A stretch of 64,000 nucleotides of DNA from Streptococcus gallolyticus. Lineage in GTDB: Bacteria > Bacillota > Bacilli > Lactobacillales > Streptococcaceae. Of the stretch, positions 7,428-18,549 are shown one piece after another. The translations under genes were made by a program, and so were the position numbers. Within the stretch, counting starts at the first letter, position 1, and the number at the start of each line of letters is the position of its first letter. Location: NCBI GenBank assembly GCA_019794795.1, contig JAIMFC010000006.1, positions 62,001 to 126,000 of the forward strand, given 5' to 3'. Below the pieces are notes generated by a model. That model had not been told where the DNA came from and did not search any database. It worked only from the letters and a program-made list of their open reading frames with translations.

Positions 7428-10400
7428 ATGACCAAAACATGTAATCATCACTTTCTTGTCAATCAGGAAAAAGGCGAGAAACACGTCTTTCGCAAGAGTA
7501 AAAAATATCGTACTTTATGTTCCGTTGCCCTTGGAACCATGGTGACGGCTGTTGTTGCTTGGGGAGGAACGGTTGCACATGCTGATGAAGTCTCATCATC
7601 AGTTGACACCAGCATTCAACGAACGGAGAATCCAGCCACAAATTTACCAGAAGCACAGCCAAACCCTGTATCTGAACAAACTGAAAGTTTAGGGTCAACT
7701 GGACAATCTAACGGTGCAATTGCAGTCACCGTACCACATGATACGGTAACACAAGCAGTTGAAGAGGCAAAGGCTGAGGGTGTTTCTACGGTTGAAGATA
7801 GTCCAATGGACTTGGGAAATACAACTTCTGCGACAGAAACCAAGCAACAAATTTCAAAAGCAGAAGCAGATGCCCAAAACCAAATTGAGGCTATCAATGA
7901 AGTTACTGAAACCTACAAAGCTGACAAAGCAGCTTATGAGGATGAAAAAGTCCGAATTGAACAGGAAAATAAGGTGCTGTCACAGGCCTACGAAGAGGCC
8001 AACCAAACTGGTAAAGAGACAAATGCTTGGGTTGATACCAAAGTCAATGACATAAAATCCCAGTACGCAGATGCTGATGTGACAGTAATTGAACAAGTAG
8101 TTTCATCAGGAAATGGGACATCTGTACTTGACTATACAAACTATGGCAAGGCTGTTGAAACCATTCAATCAACTAACGAACAAGCTGTAGCAGATTATCT
8201 AACAAAGAAAACCAAGGCAGATGATATTGTTGCGAAAAATCAGGCCATTCAAAAAGAAAATGAAGCTGGACTTGCTAAGGCAAAGGCAGATAATGAAGCC
8301 ATTGAAAGGCGTAATCAGGCTGGTCAAGCAGCTGTTGATGCTGAAAACCGTGCAGGTCAAGCCGCAGTAGATCAAGCGAATCAGGAGAAACAACAATTAG
8401 TTTCAGATCGTGTAGCCGAGATTGAAGCTATTACAAAACGTAATAAAGAAAAAGAAGCCGCAGCCAGAAAAGAGAATGAAGCGATTGATGCCCACAATGC
8501 CAAAGAAATGGAACGCTATCAACGTGACTTGGCCGAGATTTCGAAAGGTGAAGAAGGTTATATTTCTGAAGCCCTTGCTCAAGCCCTCAATCTCAATAAC
8601 GGTGAGCCACAAGCACAACATGGTGCCATTACCCGAAATCCTGATCAGATCATTTCAACTGGCGATGCTATACTGGGTGGCTACTCAAGAATTTTGGATT
8701 CCACAGGATTCTTTGTCTATGATAGCTTCAAAACAGGTGATACACTTAGTTTTAACTATCAAAATCTTCAACATGCACGATTTGGTGGTAAAAAGATTAG
8801 TCGAGTGACTTACGATATTACCAACCTTGTATCACCAGCTGGAACCGATGCCGTGAAATTGGTTGTGCCAAATGATCCTACCGAAGGCTTCATTGCCTAT
8901 CGAAATGACGGAAATGGTGATTGGCGAACAGACAAGATGGAGTTTCGTGTAGTTGCTAAGTATTTCTTGGAAGACGGTTCACAAGTTTCCTTCTCCAAAG
9001 AAAAGCCAGGAGTCTTCACACACTCTTCCCTCAATCATAATGACATTGGTCTAGAATATGTTAAAGATTCATCTGGGAAATTTGTGCCGATAAATGGCTC
9101 AACCGTTCAAGTGACTAATGAAGGTCTGGCCCGTTCGTTGGGTTCAAACCGTGCAAGTGATTTGAATTTACCTGAGGAATGGGATACCACATCAAGTCGT
9201 TATGCTTATAAAGGAGCTATTGTCTCAACAGTTACATCAGGCAATACCTACACAGTCACCTTTGGGCAAGGTGATATGCCACAGAATGTAGGCTTGTCAT
9301 ACTGGTTCGCCTTAAATACCCTACCAGTTGCACGTACAGTGACACCTTATAGTCCCAAACCTCATGTAACTGTGGAACTTGAACCCATTCCAGAACCTAT
9401 TACGGTAACACCAGATGTCTTTACTCCTAAAACATTTACACCAGAAAAGCCTGTAACCTTCACGCCAAAGCCTTTGGATGAAGTAGTGCAGCCTAGTCTG
9501 ACCTTGACCAAGGTAACCTTACCTGTCAAACCTATTCCAAAAGAACTTCCAACGCCACCACAAGTACCAACTGTCCATTATCATGCGTACCGTTTGACGA
9601 CAACTCCAGAGATTATGAAAGAAGTGGTCAATAGTGACCAAGCTAATCTTCATGAGAAAACTGTCGCAAAAGATTCAACGGTGATTTATCCCTTAACAGT
9701 TGATGCCTTATCGCCCAATCGTGCCCAAACGACTAGTCTCATTTTTGAGGACTACTTGCCTGCTGGTTACCTATTTGATAAGGAAACAACACAAAAAGAG
9801 AATGGAAACTATGTCCTTAGCTTTGATGAGACTAAGAATTTTGTGGCCTTAACCGCAAAGGAAAACTTGTTGCAGGAGGTAAATAAAGATTTAACTCAGG
9901 TTTATCAATTGACCGCCCCAAAACTCTATGGTTCTGTTCAAAATGATGGGGCAACCTATTCCAATAGTTACAAATTCCTTTTGAACAAGGGCACAACCAA
10001 TGCTTACACAGTCACTTCAAATGTTGTAACGGTTCGTACACCAGGTGATGGGGAGACAACCACGCTCATTACACCAGATAAAAACAATGAAAATGCGGAT
10101 GGTGTCCTCATTAATGACACGGTCGTATCCCTTGGCACAACCAACCACTACCAATTGATTTGGGATTTGGACCAGTATCATGGAGATCGTTCTGCTAAAG
10201 AGACAATTGCACGAGGCTTCTTCTTTGTGGACGATTACCCAGAGGAAGTGCTTGATGTGGTGGAAAATGGGACGGCTGTTACAACCCTTGACGGTCAGAA
10301 GGTATCAGGAATAACGGTTAAAAACTATGCTTCACTAAATGAAGCCCCTAAAGACCTTCAAGATAAATTGGCTCGTGCTAAGATTACACCAACAGGTGCC

Positions 10401-12323
10401 TTTCAAGTCTTTTTGCCGGATGACCACCAAGCCTTTTATGACCAGTATGTTCAAACAGGAACTTCTTTAGCTCTTTTGACCAAAATGACGGTGAAAGATA
10501 GTCTCTATGGTCAAACTAAGACCTATTCAAACAAGGCTTATCAAGTTGATTTCGGTAATGGCTATGAAACCAAGGAAGTGACCAACACCCTTGTTTCTCC
10601 AGAACCCAAGAAACAAAACCTCAATAAAGACAAAGTAGACATCAATGGGAAGCCCATGCTAGTGGGAACTCAAAATCACTATACTCTCTCATGGGACTTG
10701 GACCAATACCGAGGGATTAAAGCAGACAACACTCAGATTGCACAAGGTTTTTACTTTGTGGATGATTATCCAGAAGAAGCTTTATTGCCAGATGAAGCAG
10801 CTATTCAGTTTGTCACATCTGATGGCAAAACAGTTTCAGGAATCACGGTGAAGGCTTATTCTCAATTATCAGAAGCTCCTAAAACGCTACAAGCAGCCCT
10901 TTCGAAACAAAAAATTCAGCCTCAAGGAGCTTTTCAAGTTTTCATGCCTGAGGACCCACAAGCCTTTTTTGAATCTTATGTGACCAAGGGGGAGAATATT
11001 ACCATTGTCACTCCGATGACGGTTTTGGAAACCATGCTTAATTCAGGGAAGTCTTATGAAAACGTGGCTTATCAGGTGGACTTTGGGCAAGCCTATGAAA
11101 CCAACACGGTGACCAATTTTGTCCCTAAAGTAACTCCACATAAGTCTAATACCAATCAAGAAGGTATTTCAATTGATGGAAAGACTGTTCTTCCGAATAC
11201 GGTCAATTATTACAAAATTGTCTTGGATTACAGTCAATACAAGGACATGGTCGTGACGGATGATGTTCTTGCCAAGGGATTTTACATGGTAGACGATTAC
11301 CCAGAAGAAGCCCTTACCCTAAATCCTGATGGCATTCAAGTTTTGGATAAGGCTGGCAATCTTGTATCGGGTATCTCTGTCAGCACCTACGCTAGTTTGT
11401 CAGAAGCTCCGAAAGTCGTCCAAGATGCCATGGCTAAACGTCAGTTTACACCTAAAGGAGCCATTCAGGTCCTTAGTAGCGATGATCCAAAAGCCTATTA
11501 TGAGACCTATGTGAAGACTGGTCAAACCTTAGTTGTCACGCTTCCGATGACGGTAAAAAATGAGTTGACCAAAACAGGTGGTCAGTATGAAAATACAGCC
11601 TATCAGATTGATTTTGGCTTGGCCTATGTCACGGAAACAGTGGTTAATAATGTTCCCAAACTAGACCCACAAAAAGATGTGGTGATTGACTTGTCTCATA
11701 AAGATGAGAGCCTTGACGGGAAAGAAGTGGCCTTGCATCAAACCTTTAACTATCGCTTGGTTGGAGCATTGATTCCAAGCAATCGTGCGACTGATTTATT
11801 TGAATATGGTTTTGAAGATAACTATGATGAAAAGCATGATGAGTACAATGGTGTTTATCGTAGCTATCTGATGACGGATGTCACCCTCAAAGACGGTTCT
11901 GTCTTAAAAGAAGGAACGGAAGTCACGAAATATACCTTGCAACAGGTGGATACAGAAAATGGCCTCGTGTCAATTTCATTTGATAAATCCTTCTTAGAGA
12001 CTATCTCTGATGATTCAGCCTTTCAGGCAGATGTTTACCTTCAAATGAAACGGATTGCGTCTGGTCAGGTGGAAAATACCTATCTCCATACAGTGAATGG
12101 CTATGTCATCAGTTCAAATACAGTTGTAACACATACACCTCAACCTGAAGAACCAAGTCCAAATCAACCCACACCACCTCAACCACCAATTGAGACTATT
12201 GAACCGCCTGTTCCAGCTAGCGTTTTGCCAAATACAGGGGAACAGGAATCCCTTTTGGGCTTGATTGGAGCTGGTATTCTACTTGGTACGGCTTATGGAC
12301 TGAAGAAAAAGGAGGAGAAGTAG
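7428..12323 (+). CDS. Antigen I/II-family LPXTG adhesin
   Basis: A surface adhesin of the streptococcal antigen I/II (SpaP/SspB) family, 1631 residues from the ATG at 7428, which has an AGAAGG site upstream; the earlier GTG at 7386 lacks one. Order of parts: YSIRK-like signal peptide ending near AHADE, alanine-rich coiled-coil repeats (about 130-380, with repeated QAAVD/ENEA units), a GbpC/Spa-type variable domain (about 390-630), a proline-rich stretch (TFTPEKPVTFTPKP, about 640-710), four related C-terminal domains with repeated DDYPEEAL motifs (about 880-1565), and the LPNTG sorting signal with hydrophobic segment and basic tail. It is ICE cargo or part of mating-pair adhesion. A 63-residue calcium-repeat gene follows immediately. 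Confidence 0.93.
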   Translation: MTKTCNHHFLVNQEKGEKHVFRKSKKYRTLCSVALGTMVTAVVAWGGTVAHADEVSSSVDTSIQRTENPATNLPEAQPNPVSEQTESLGSTGQSNGAIAVTVPHDTVTQAVEEAKAEGVSTVEDSPMDLGNTTSATETKQQISKAEADAQNQIEAINEVTETYKADKAAYEDEKVRIEQENKVLSQAYEEANQTGKETNAWVDTKVNDIKSQYADADVTVIEQVVSSGNGTSVLDYTNYGKAVETIQSTNEQAVADYLTKKTKADDIVAKNQAIQKENEAGLAKAKADNEAIERRNQAGQAAVDAENRAGQAAVDQANQEKQQLVSDRVAEIEAITKRNKEKEAAARKENEAIDAHNAKEMERYQRDLAEISKGEEGYISEALAQALNLNNGEPQAQHGAITRNPDQIISTGDAILGGYSRILDSTGFFVYDSFKTGDTLSFNYQNLQHARFGGKKISRVTYDITNLVSPAGTDAVKLVVPNDPTEGFIAYRNDGNGDWRTDKMEFRVVAKYFLEDGSQVSFSKEKPGVFTHSSLNHNDIGLEYVKDSSGKFVPINGSTVQVTNEGLARSLGSNRASDLNLPEEWDTTSSRYAYKGAIVSTVTSGNTYTVTFGQGDMPQNVGLSYWFALNTLPVARTVTPYSPKPHVTVELEPIPEPITVTPDVFTPKTFTPEKPVTFTPKPLDEVVQPSLTLTKVTLPVKPIPKELPTPPQVPTVHYHAYRLTTTPEIMKEVVNSDQANLHEKTVAKDSTVIYPLTVDALSPNRAQTTSLIFEDYLPAGYLFDKETTQKENGNYVLSFDETKNFVALTAKENLLQEVNKDLTQVYQLTAPKLYGSVQNDGATYSNSYKFLLNKGTTNAYTVTSNVVTVRTPGDGETTTLITPDKNNENADGVLINDTVVSLGTTNHYQLIWDLDQYHGDRSAKETIARGFFFVDDYPEEVLDVVENGTAVTTLDGQKVSGITVKNYASLNEAPKDLQDKLARAKITPTGAFQVFLPDDHQAFYDQYVQTGTSLALLTKMTVKDSLYGQTKTYSNKAYQVDFGNGYETKEVTNTLVSPEPKKQNLNKDKVDINGKPMLVGTQNHYTLSWDLDQYRGIKADNTQIAQGFYFVDDYPEEALLPDEAAIQFVTSDGKTVSGITVKAYSQLSEAPKTLQAALSKQKIQPQGAFQVFMPEDPQAFFESYVTKGENITIVTPMTVLETMLNSGKSYENVAYQVDFGQAYETNTVTNFVPKVTPHKSNTNQEGISIDGKTVLPNTVNYYKIVLDYSQYKDMVVTDDVLAKGFYMVDDYPEEALTLNPDGIQVLDKAGNLVSGISVSTYASLSEAPKVVQDAMAKRQFTPKGAIQVLSSDDPKAYYETYVKTGQTLVVTLPMTVKNELTKTGGQYENTAYQIDFGLAYVTETVVNNVPKLDPQKDVVIDLSHKDESLDGKEVALHQTFNYRLVGALIPSNRATDLFEYGFEDNYDEKHDEYNGVYRSYLMTDVTLKDGSVLKEGTEVTKYTLQQVDTENGLVSISFDKSFLETISDDSAFQADVYLQMKRIASGQVENTYLHTVNGYVISSNTVVTHTPQPEEPSPNQPTPPQPPIETIEPPVPASVLPNTGEQESLLGLIGAGILLGTAYGLKKKEEK

Positions 12324-12515
12324 ATGAATCCAAAAACTATTTATGAAAAGGATTCAGACCAAGATGGTTTGACAGATGCTCAGGAACTGGCTTTCGGAAC
12401 CGATCCGCAGTCTGTTGACACAGATGGTGATGGTCAAGCTGATTTAGAAGAGCTACAATCTGGACATTCACCACTAGTCCCACAAAAGGAGTTGTGTGAT
12501 GGCTTGGAACTTTGA
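12324..12515 (+). CDS. Small thrombospondin-type-3/EF-hand-like repeat protein
   Basis: 63 residues beginning at the base after the adhesin stop codon. It contains two acidic calcium-binding-type loops, DSDQDGLTDAQE and DTDGDGQADLEE, as in thrombospondin type 3 or dockerin-like repeats, with the spacer FGTDPQSVD between them. No signal peptide or membrane anchor is visible, which is odd for a calcium motif usually found outside the cell. Translational coupling to the adhesin is likely. The next gene starts inside its last codons. Function unknown; it could be a chaperone or regulator for the adhesin, or a detached domain of it. Confidence 0.65.
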   Translation: MNPKTIYEKDSDQDGLTDAQELAFGTDPQSVDTDGDGQADLEELQSGHSPLVPQKELCDGLEL

Positions 12516-13050
12516 CACCATGAAAGAGGCTTTGTCTGAAATGGAGAAGGTCGATTACCAAGAGTTTATCAAAGCCTTTCTCTCTTTGGAATTAAGTATT
12601 TCTGATAGAACAATCCTCAATCAGGTTTATCAAGATTATATGGATGAGGATGACCTATCCTTGATTAGTGATGAGCTACGAGTTAAAGTTGATAGTTATC
12701 AGGATGAAGTACAGGCAGATATGACTGACATTCTGGAAAAGTTGTACCGAACAGGTGAAGGCTCTAGTTTTATTATGGATTTAATGTCCTCAAATAGTCT
12801 CTCAGACACCTTGGAACAGTATGAGGTTTTGGATAGTGACGATTATTCACCACTTAGCCTTGAAACCTTACAGGCCATGATTCAACAGGAATTGGCTATT
12901 TCCAGTCAGGATTATTTTGGAGATTTGGTTCACCTTGCCTTGCAAAAAGATTTACTAGACCAGAAAAGTCATTTTTTACAACACTTTATGGCAACTGTAA
13001 TGGAAGGTATTCTACAAGAAAGTGACCAACGAGCCTTGGTCCTAGATTAA
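12499..13050 (+). CDS. Conserved acidic ICE protein, function unknown
   Basis: 183 residues from the ATG at 12499 (GGAG 8 nt upstream; a GTG at 12496 is an alternative). I do not recognise a family. It is acidic and predicted helical, with no membrane segments, signal peptide or cysteine motifs. It overlaps the end of the calcium-repeat gene and is followed by a strong terminator, so it is the last gene of the adhesin operon. Its constant position between an adhesin and the methylase/helicase suggests a transfer-related or accessory role, which is inference. Confidence 0.6.
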   Translation: MAWNFDTMKEALSEMEKVDYQEFIKAFLSLELSISDRTILNQVYQDYMDEDDLSLISDELRVKVDSYQDEVQADMTDILEKLYRTGEGSSFIMDLMSSNSLSDTLEQYEVLDSDDYSPLSLETLQAMIQQELAISSQDYFGDLVHLALQKDLLDQKSHFLQHFMATVMEGILQESDQRALVLD

Positions 13051-13055
13051 CGCAA

Positions 13056-13084
13056 AGGGCTGAGAAAAACTCTCAGCCCTTTTA
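13056..13084 (+). terminator. Terminator of the adhesin operon
   Basis: A perfect 10-bp stem (AGGGCTGAGA / TCTCAGCCCT) with a 5-nt loop followed by TTTT, five bases after the stop codon at 13050. Confidence 0.9.
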
Positions 13085-13098
13085 AAATGGGAGGGAAA

Positions 13099-16000
13099 AT
13101 GAATCAAGAAGTCTTACTACAAATGATGAGAGCCACCATTCCTCGTGATAGAGCCTTGCTTGAGGCGTTTTTATATTACCAAGCAGAGCATTTTGATGAG
13201 GAGTGGGATAGTCTTATTCGTCAGTTTATGACCAATAGGCAGGGAATCAAAAGATCTGTTCAGGTACTTCACTTTGAGACAGATGTTTCAGCTTTTGTCC
13301 AGGCTAGTCCTTATGATACTGCTCATGATCTATTGACCTATACACAAGTATTCGGCCAAACTGGTCTCCAAAAACTCGACAAACTATCGCCGTCTGAAAA
13401 AAACTTGGTGATTGAAGTGGCCTTGTTCAATCTGGCCACTCGTTTTCAACTATTAGACTCAAATGGACACTACCAAACTATTTCACCAGATTCTCTATTA
13501 CAAAAGAGTAGGGGAGCTAATTTGGTCAATGTTTATCGTGTGGCTAATAATTTAGCGGATCGGATTAGCCGAGATATTGAACAGTTTCTCTTGACTTACG
13601 AGCCTGAGCTGGAAACAGGAGTTGATGAAACAGTTCTAGAAAACGAAGAAACTGTTGATGAGCACAAAACAAGTGTTCATCAAGCAATATCTTTTCGAGA
13701 AGAGGGCTCTCTGGTTATTGCTAGTTTGGATGTAGATTTGTCCCAACTGGATATCCGAACTGGAAAAACAAATCATCTACCAGCCTATGAAGAGTTATCT
13801 TTACGACGTAAATTTGAGATTCTAACATATTTTGACCAAATTCGAAATGAACGTTCCAGAGTTCCAAGTTTTAGACGAGGTGATTTTGACACTGAGATGG
13901 AAATGACACCAGTCTTTGATGGCGAGGAGTTACTCACCTATCTAGAAGCTGATGGTAGTCCCTATGAGTTGAAACGAACGCTGACTAGAGTCGAAGAAAA
14001 GGAATTAGAAAAAATTGGACAAGCCATTAGGATAGAAAATCAAGAAAAATTGACTCAAGTGGGGATTGAGCTATCTCAGTTTGACCCAGACCAAGTCGGT
14101 ATTTTATTGGATGCGGCAGGTCGTTTTCGTTTGAAAAATGCGGACCTTGCTTTACTAGGTGGCTATCCCAAAGCCTCGGTAACTCAACTAGCCCTTGCGA
14201 CAGAACTATTCCAAATGGGATTGAGTCATGAAAAGGTTGAATTTTTCTTTGGTAGCCAGCTTTCCATTGAAGAGCTGCGACAAGTTGCCTACGCCTTTTT
14301 ACACCAAGAACTTAGCAGAGAAGATGCGGAACAATTTGAAAAAGATAAAGGTAATCAGCCAGATTTAACCCTCAGAGATTGGAAAAGCAAGCTAGAGAAA
14401 GCTGAGTCGAAAGTAGTGGTTGATGAAGAGTTAGCGGAAAATCCACTAGTCCAGAGAGTATTGGACACTTATCCTCTGGGGTCATTGGTTTCCTATAAGG
14501 GACAGGACTTTGAAGTCGTGTCAGTCAGTGATGCTCGATTGAATGGTTTGATTCGGATTGAGTTAGTCAATGATTTTTCGGATATCATTGAACAAAATCC
14601 AGTTCTTTATGTGAGGACCTGGGAAGAAGTCAGTCAGGCACTTCATCAGCCAAAGGCTGAACCACAAACAGAGTTAGAAGAAGCGGACCAAGAATTAAAC
14701 CTATTCTCATTTCTGGAAGAGGAGCCAGTTCAGAGTATTGGACTATTGGAACCAGATGGTTCAGAAAAAGGTCATAACGATACTGATCTTGAAGAAACAG
14801 ATAGTCAAATTCCTGAAGAGGTAGTAGTCGAAACAATTCCAGAGATTCCAGTAACGGACTTTTATTTTCCAGAAGATATGACGGACTTTTATCCTAAGAC
14901 TGCTAGAGATAAGGTTGAGACAAACATTGCGGCCATTCGTTTGGTTAAAACACTTGAAACGGGACGCCGTCAGGCAAGTACAAGTGAACAAGAACTCCTT
15001 GCCAAGTATGTGGGCTGGGGTGGACTAGCCAATGATTTCTTTGATGACTATAATCCAAAATTTTCTAAGGAACGAGAAGAACTGAAAAGCATAGTCACAG
15101 ATAAAGAGTATTCGGATATGAAACAGTCCTCTCTGACAGCCTATTACACAGACCCAGCCCTGATCCGTCAGATGTGGGATAAGTTGGAAAGAGATGGCTT
15201 TACAGGTGGCAAAATCCTAGATCCTTCCATGGGAACAGGGAATTTTTTTGCAGCAATGCCCAAACACTTAAGAGAAAAGAGTGAGTTATATGGTGTAGAG
15301 TTAGACACCATCACAGGAGCTATAGCCAAACACCTTCATCCCAATAGTCACATTGAAATTAAGGGCTTTGAGACGGTAGCTTTTAACGACAATAGTTTTG
15401 ATTTGGTGATTTCAAATGTGCCGTTTGCCAATATACGAATTGCGGATAACAGGTACGATAAGCCTTATATGATTCATGACTACTTTGTCAAAAAGTCACT
15501 TGATTTGGTCCATGATGGTGGACAAGTAGCGATTATCTCTTCCACAGGAACTATGGATAAGCGAACAGAAAATATTTTACAAGATATTCGTGAGACAACT
15601 GAATTTCTTGGTGGGGTTCGACTGCCTGATTCTGCCTTTAAGGCCATTGCAGGAACGAGTGTCACAACGGATATGTTATTCTTCCAGAAACACTTAGACA
15701 AGGGATATGTGGCAGACGACTTAGCCTTTTCAGGTTCCATTCGCTATGACAAGGATAGTCGCATTTGGCTCAATCCTTACTTTGATGGAGAATACAATAG
15801 CCAAGTGCTAGGAACCTACGAGGTCAGAAATTTTAACGGAGGAACACTTTCTGTTAAGGGGACTAGTGATGACTTGATTGCAAGTGTTGAAGCAGCTCTA
15901 CATCAAGTAAAAGCCCCAAGAGAGATTGATAGAAATGAGGTCATCATTAACCCAGATGTGTTGATCAAACAAGTCATTGATACCTCCATTCCAGCTGAAA

Positions 16001-18549
16001 TGAGGGAGAATCTGGGTCAGTACAGTTTTGGTTACCAGGGTGCTACGGTCTACTATCGAGATAACAAAGGCATTCGAGTCGGAACCAAGATGGAAGAAAT
16101 CAGTTACTATGTCGATGAAGAGGGCAACTTCAAAGCTTGGGACACCAAACATTCCCAAAAACAGATTGATAGATTTAATAACTTAGATGTGACTGATAGC
16201 ACTGCTCTGGATGTCTATGTGACCGATGATGCAGCTAAACGCGGACAATTTAAGGGGTATTATAAAAAGACAGTTTTCTATGAAGCTCCTTTGTCTGATA
16301 AAGAAGTGGCACGAATCAAAGGAATGGTCGATATTCGCAATGCTTACCAAGAGGTCATTGCCATTCAACGCCATTATGACTATGATAAGAAGACTTTTAA
16401 CCACTTGTTAGGCAAACTCAATCGTATCTATGATAGCTTTGTCAAACGCTATGGGTATTTGAATAGTGCTGTGAACCGCAATCTTTTTGATAGTGATGAT
16501 AAGTATTCGCTTCTTGCTAGTTTGGAAGATGAAAGTCTGGATCCAAGTGGAAAGTCTGTTATGTATACTAAATCCCTTGCCTTTGAGAAGGCTCTAGTGC
16601 GTCCTGAAAAAGAGGTTAAAAAGGTACATACTGCCCTTGATGCCTTAAATTCGAGCTTGGCTGACGGACGAGGTGTTGATTTCGCTTATATGATGTCTAT
16701 CTATCAGGTTGAATCGCAGATGACCTTGATTGAGGAGTTAGGTGACCTCATTATGCCTGATCCTGAGAAGTATTTGAATGGAGAATTGACCTATGTTTCT
16801 CGCCAAGACTTTCTGTCAGGGGATGTCGTTACCAAGTTAGAAGTGGTGGACCTATTTGTCAAACAAGACAATCAGGACTTTAACTGGCCGCATTATGCAG
16901 GACTTCTAGAAACAGTCAAACCAGCACGTATTACTTTGGCAGACATTGATTATCGAATCGGTTCACGCTGGATTCCTTTGTCTGTTTACGGAAAATTTGC
17001 CCAAGAAACCTTTATGGGGAAAGCCTATGAACTGTCAGACCAAGAAGTAGCAACAGTCCTTGAAGTCAGTCCCATTGACGGGGTTATCACTTACCAATCT
17101 AAATTTGCCTACTCCTATTCCAACGCAACGGATAGAAGTCTAGGTGTCCCTGCTTCACGCTATGATAGTGGTCGAAAAATCTTTGAAAATCTCCTGAATT
17201 CCAATCAACCAACGATCACAAAACAAGTTGTCGAAGGGGATAAGAAAAAGAATGTGACGGATGTAGAGAAAACAACAGTCCTGCGTGCCAAGGAAACACA
17301 CCTACAAGAACTCTTTCAAGATTTTGTAGCAAAGTATCCAGAAGTCCAACAGATGATTGAAGACACCTATAATAGGCTCTACAATCGTACAGTATCAAAG
17401 ACCTATGATGGTAGCCATTTCACCATTGATGGACTTGCTCAGAATATTTCCTTACGTCCTCACCAAAAGAATGCCATTCAACGGATTGTGGAAGAAAAAC
17501 GTGCCCTACTAGCCCACGAGGTAGGGTCTGGAAAAACCTTGACCATGCTTGGAGCTGGTTTCAAGTTGAAAGAATTAGGGATGGTGCATAAACCTCTCTA
17601 TGTGGTTCCTTCTAGTCTGACTGCTCAGTTTGGTCAAGAAATCATGAAATTCTTCCCAACCAAGAAAGTCTATGTGACCACTAAGAAAGACTTTGCCAAA
17701 GCCAAACGCAAGCAGTTTGTGTCTCGGATTATTACAGGGGACTATGATGCCATTGTCATTGGGGATTCCCAGTTTGAGAAAATACCGATGAGTCGTGAAA
17801 AACAGGTCACATATATCAATGACAAACTCGAGCAACTCCGAGAGATCAAGCTAGGAAGTGACTCTGATTATACGGTGAAAGAAGCGGAACGTTCGATTAA
17901 GGGATTAGAACACCAGTTGGAAGAACTCCAAAAACTGGAAAGAGATACCTTTATCGAATTTGAAAACCTTGGAATTGATTTTCTTTTTGTGGATGAGGCT
18001 CATCATTTTAAGAATATCCGTCCAATCACTGGACTTGGGAATGTAGCTGGAATCACCAACACAACTTCTAAAAAGAACGTGGATATGGAGATGAAGGTGA
18101 GACAAGTACAGGCAGAGCATGGAGATAGAAATGTCGTTTTTGCGACAGGAACACCAGTTTCTAACTCTATTAGTGAACTTTTCACCATGATGAATTACAT
18201 TCAACCTGATGTTTTAGAACGATACCAGGTATCCAATTTTGACTCCTGGGTTGGGGCTTTTGGGAATATTGAAAACTCCATGGAACTAGCCCCGACAGGA
18301 GATAAGTACCAACCCAAGAAACGGTTCAAGAAATTTGTCAACTTGCCTGAACTCATGCGAATCTACAAGGAAACTGCCGATATTCAGACCTCAGATATGC
18401 TCGACTTACCTGTACCTGAAGCTAAGATTATTGCGGTGGAAAGCGAGTTAACGCAAGCTCAGAAATACTATTTGGAAGAGCTGGTAAAGCGTTCAGACGC
18501 TATCAAGTCAGGTAGTGTTGATCCAAGTAGAGATAACATGCTTAAGATA
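13099..18549 (+). CDS. ICE methylase/SNF2-like helicase, exon 1
   Basis: First coding part of a ~2274-residue ICE protein combining an adenine-specific methylase-like domain and a SNF2/DEAH-type helicase. ATG 13099 has GGGAGG just upstream; ATG 13087 is an alternative. Methylase motif I (DPSMGTGNFFA) is near residue 706 and motif IV-like SNVPF near 777. Helicase Walker A (HEVGSGKT) is near 1475, the DEAH box (VDEAHHF) near 1632, and motif III-like FATGTPVSN near 1680. The reading frame runs into a group II intron at 18550 and would end in VRC-stop at 18561 if unspliced. Precise splicing to 20945 gives MLKI-TGEARKLAIDMRLIDP, the sequence expected for this family. Likely role: protecting or remodelling transferred DNA. 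Confidence 0.85.

Noticed and set aside
7758..8560. Repeats in the adhesin as a CRISPR-like array.
   Set aside because: Irregular, in-frame codon-level repeats without constant spacers; they encode the alanine-rich region.
8199..8621. Overlapping reverse-strand open frames inside the adhesin.
   Set aside because: They are shadows of the repetitive alanine-rich coding region with no ribosome sites.
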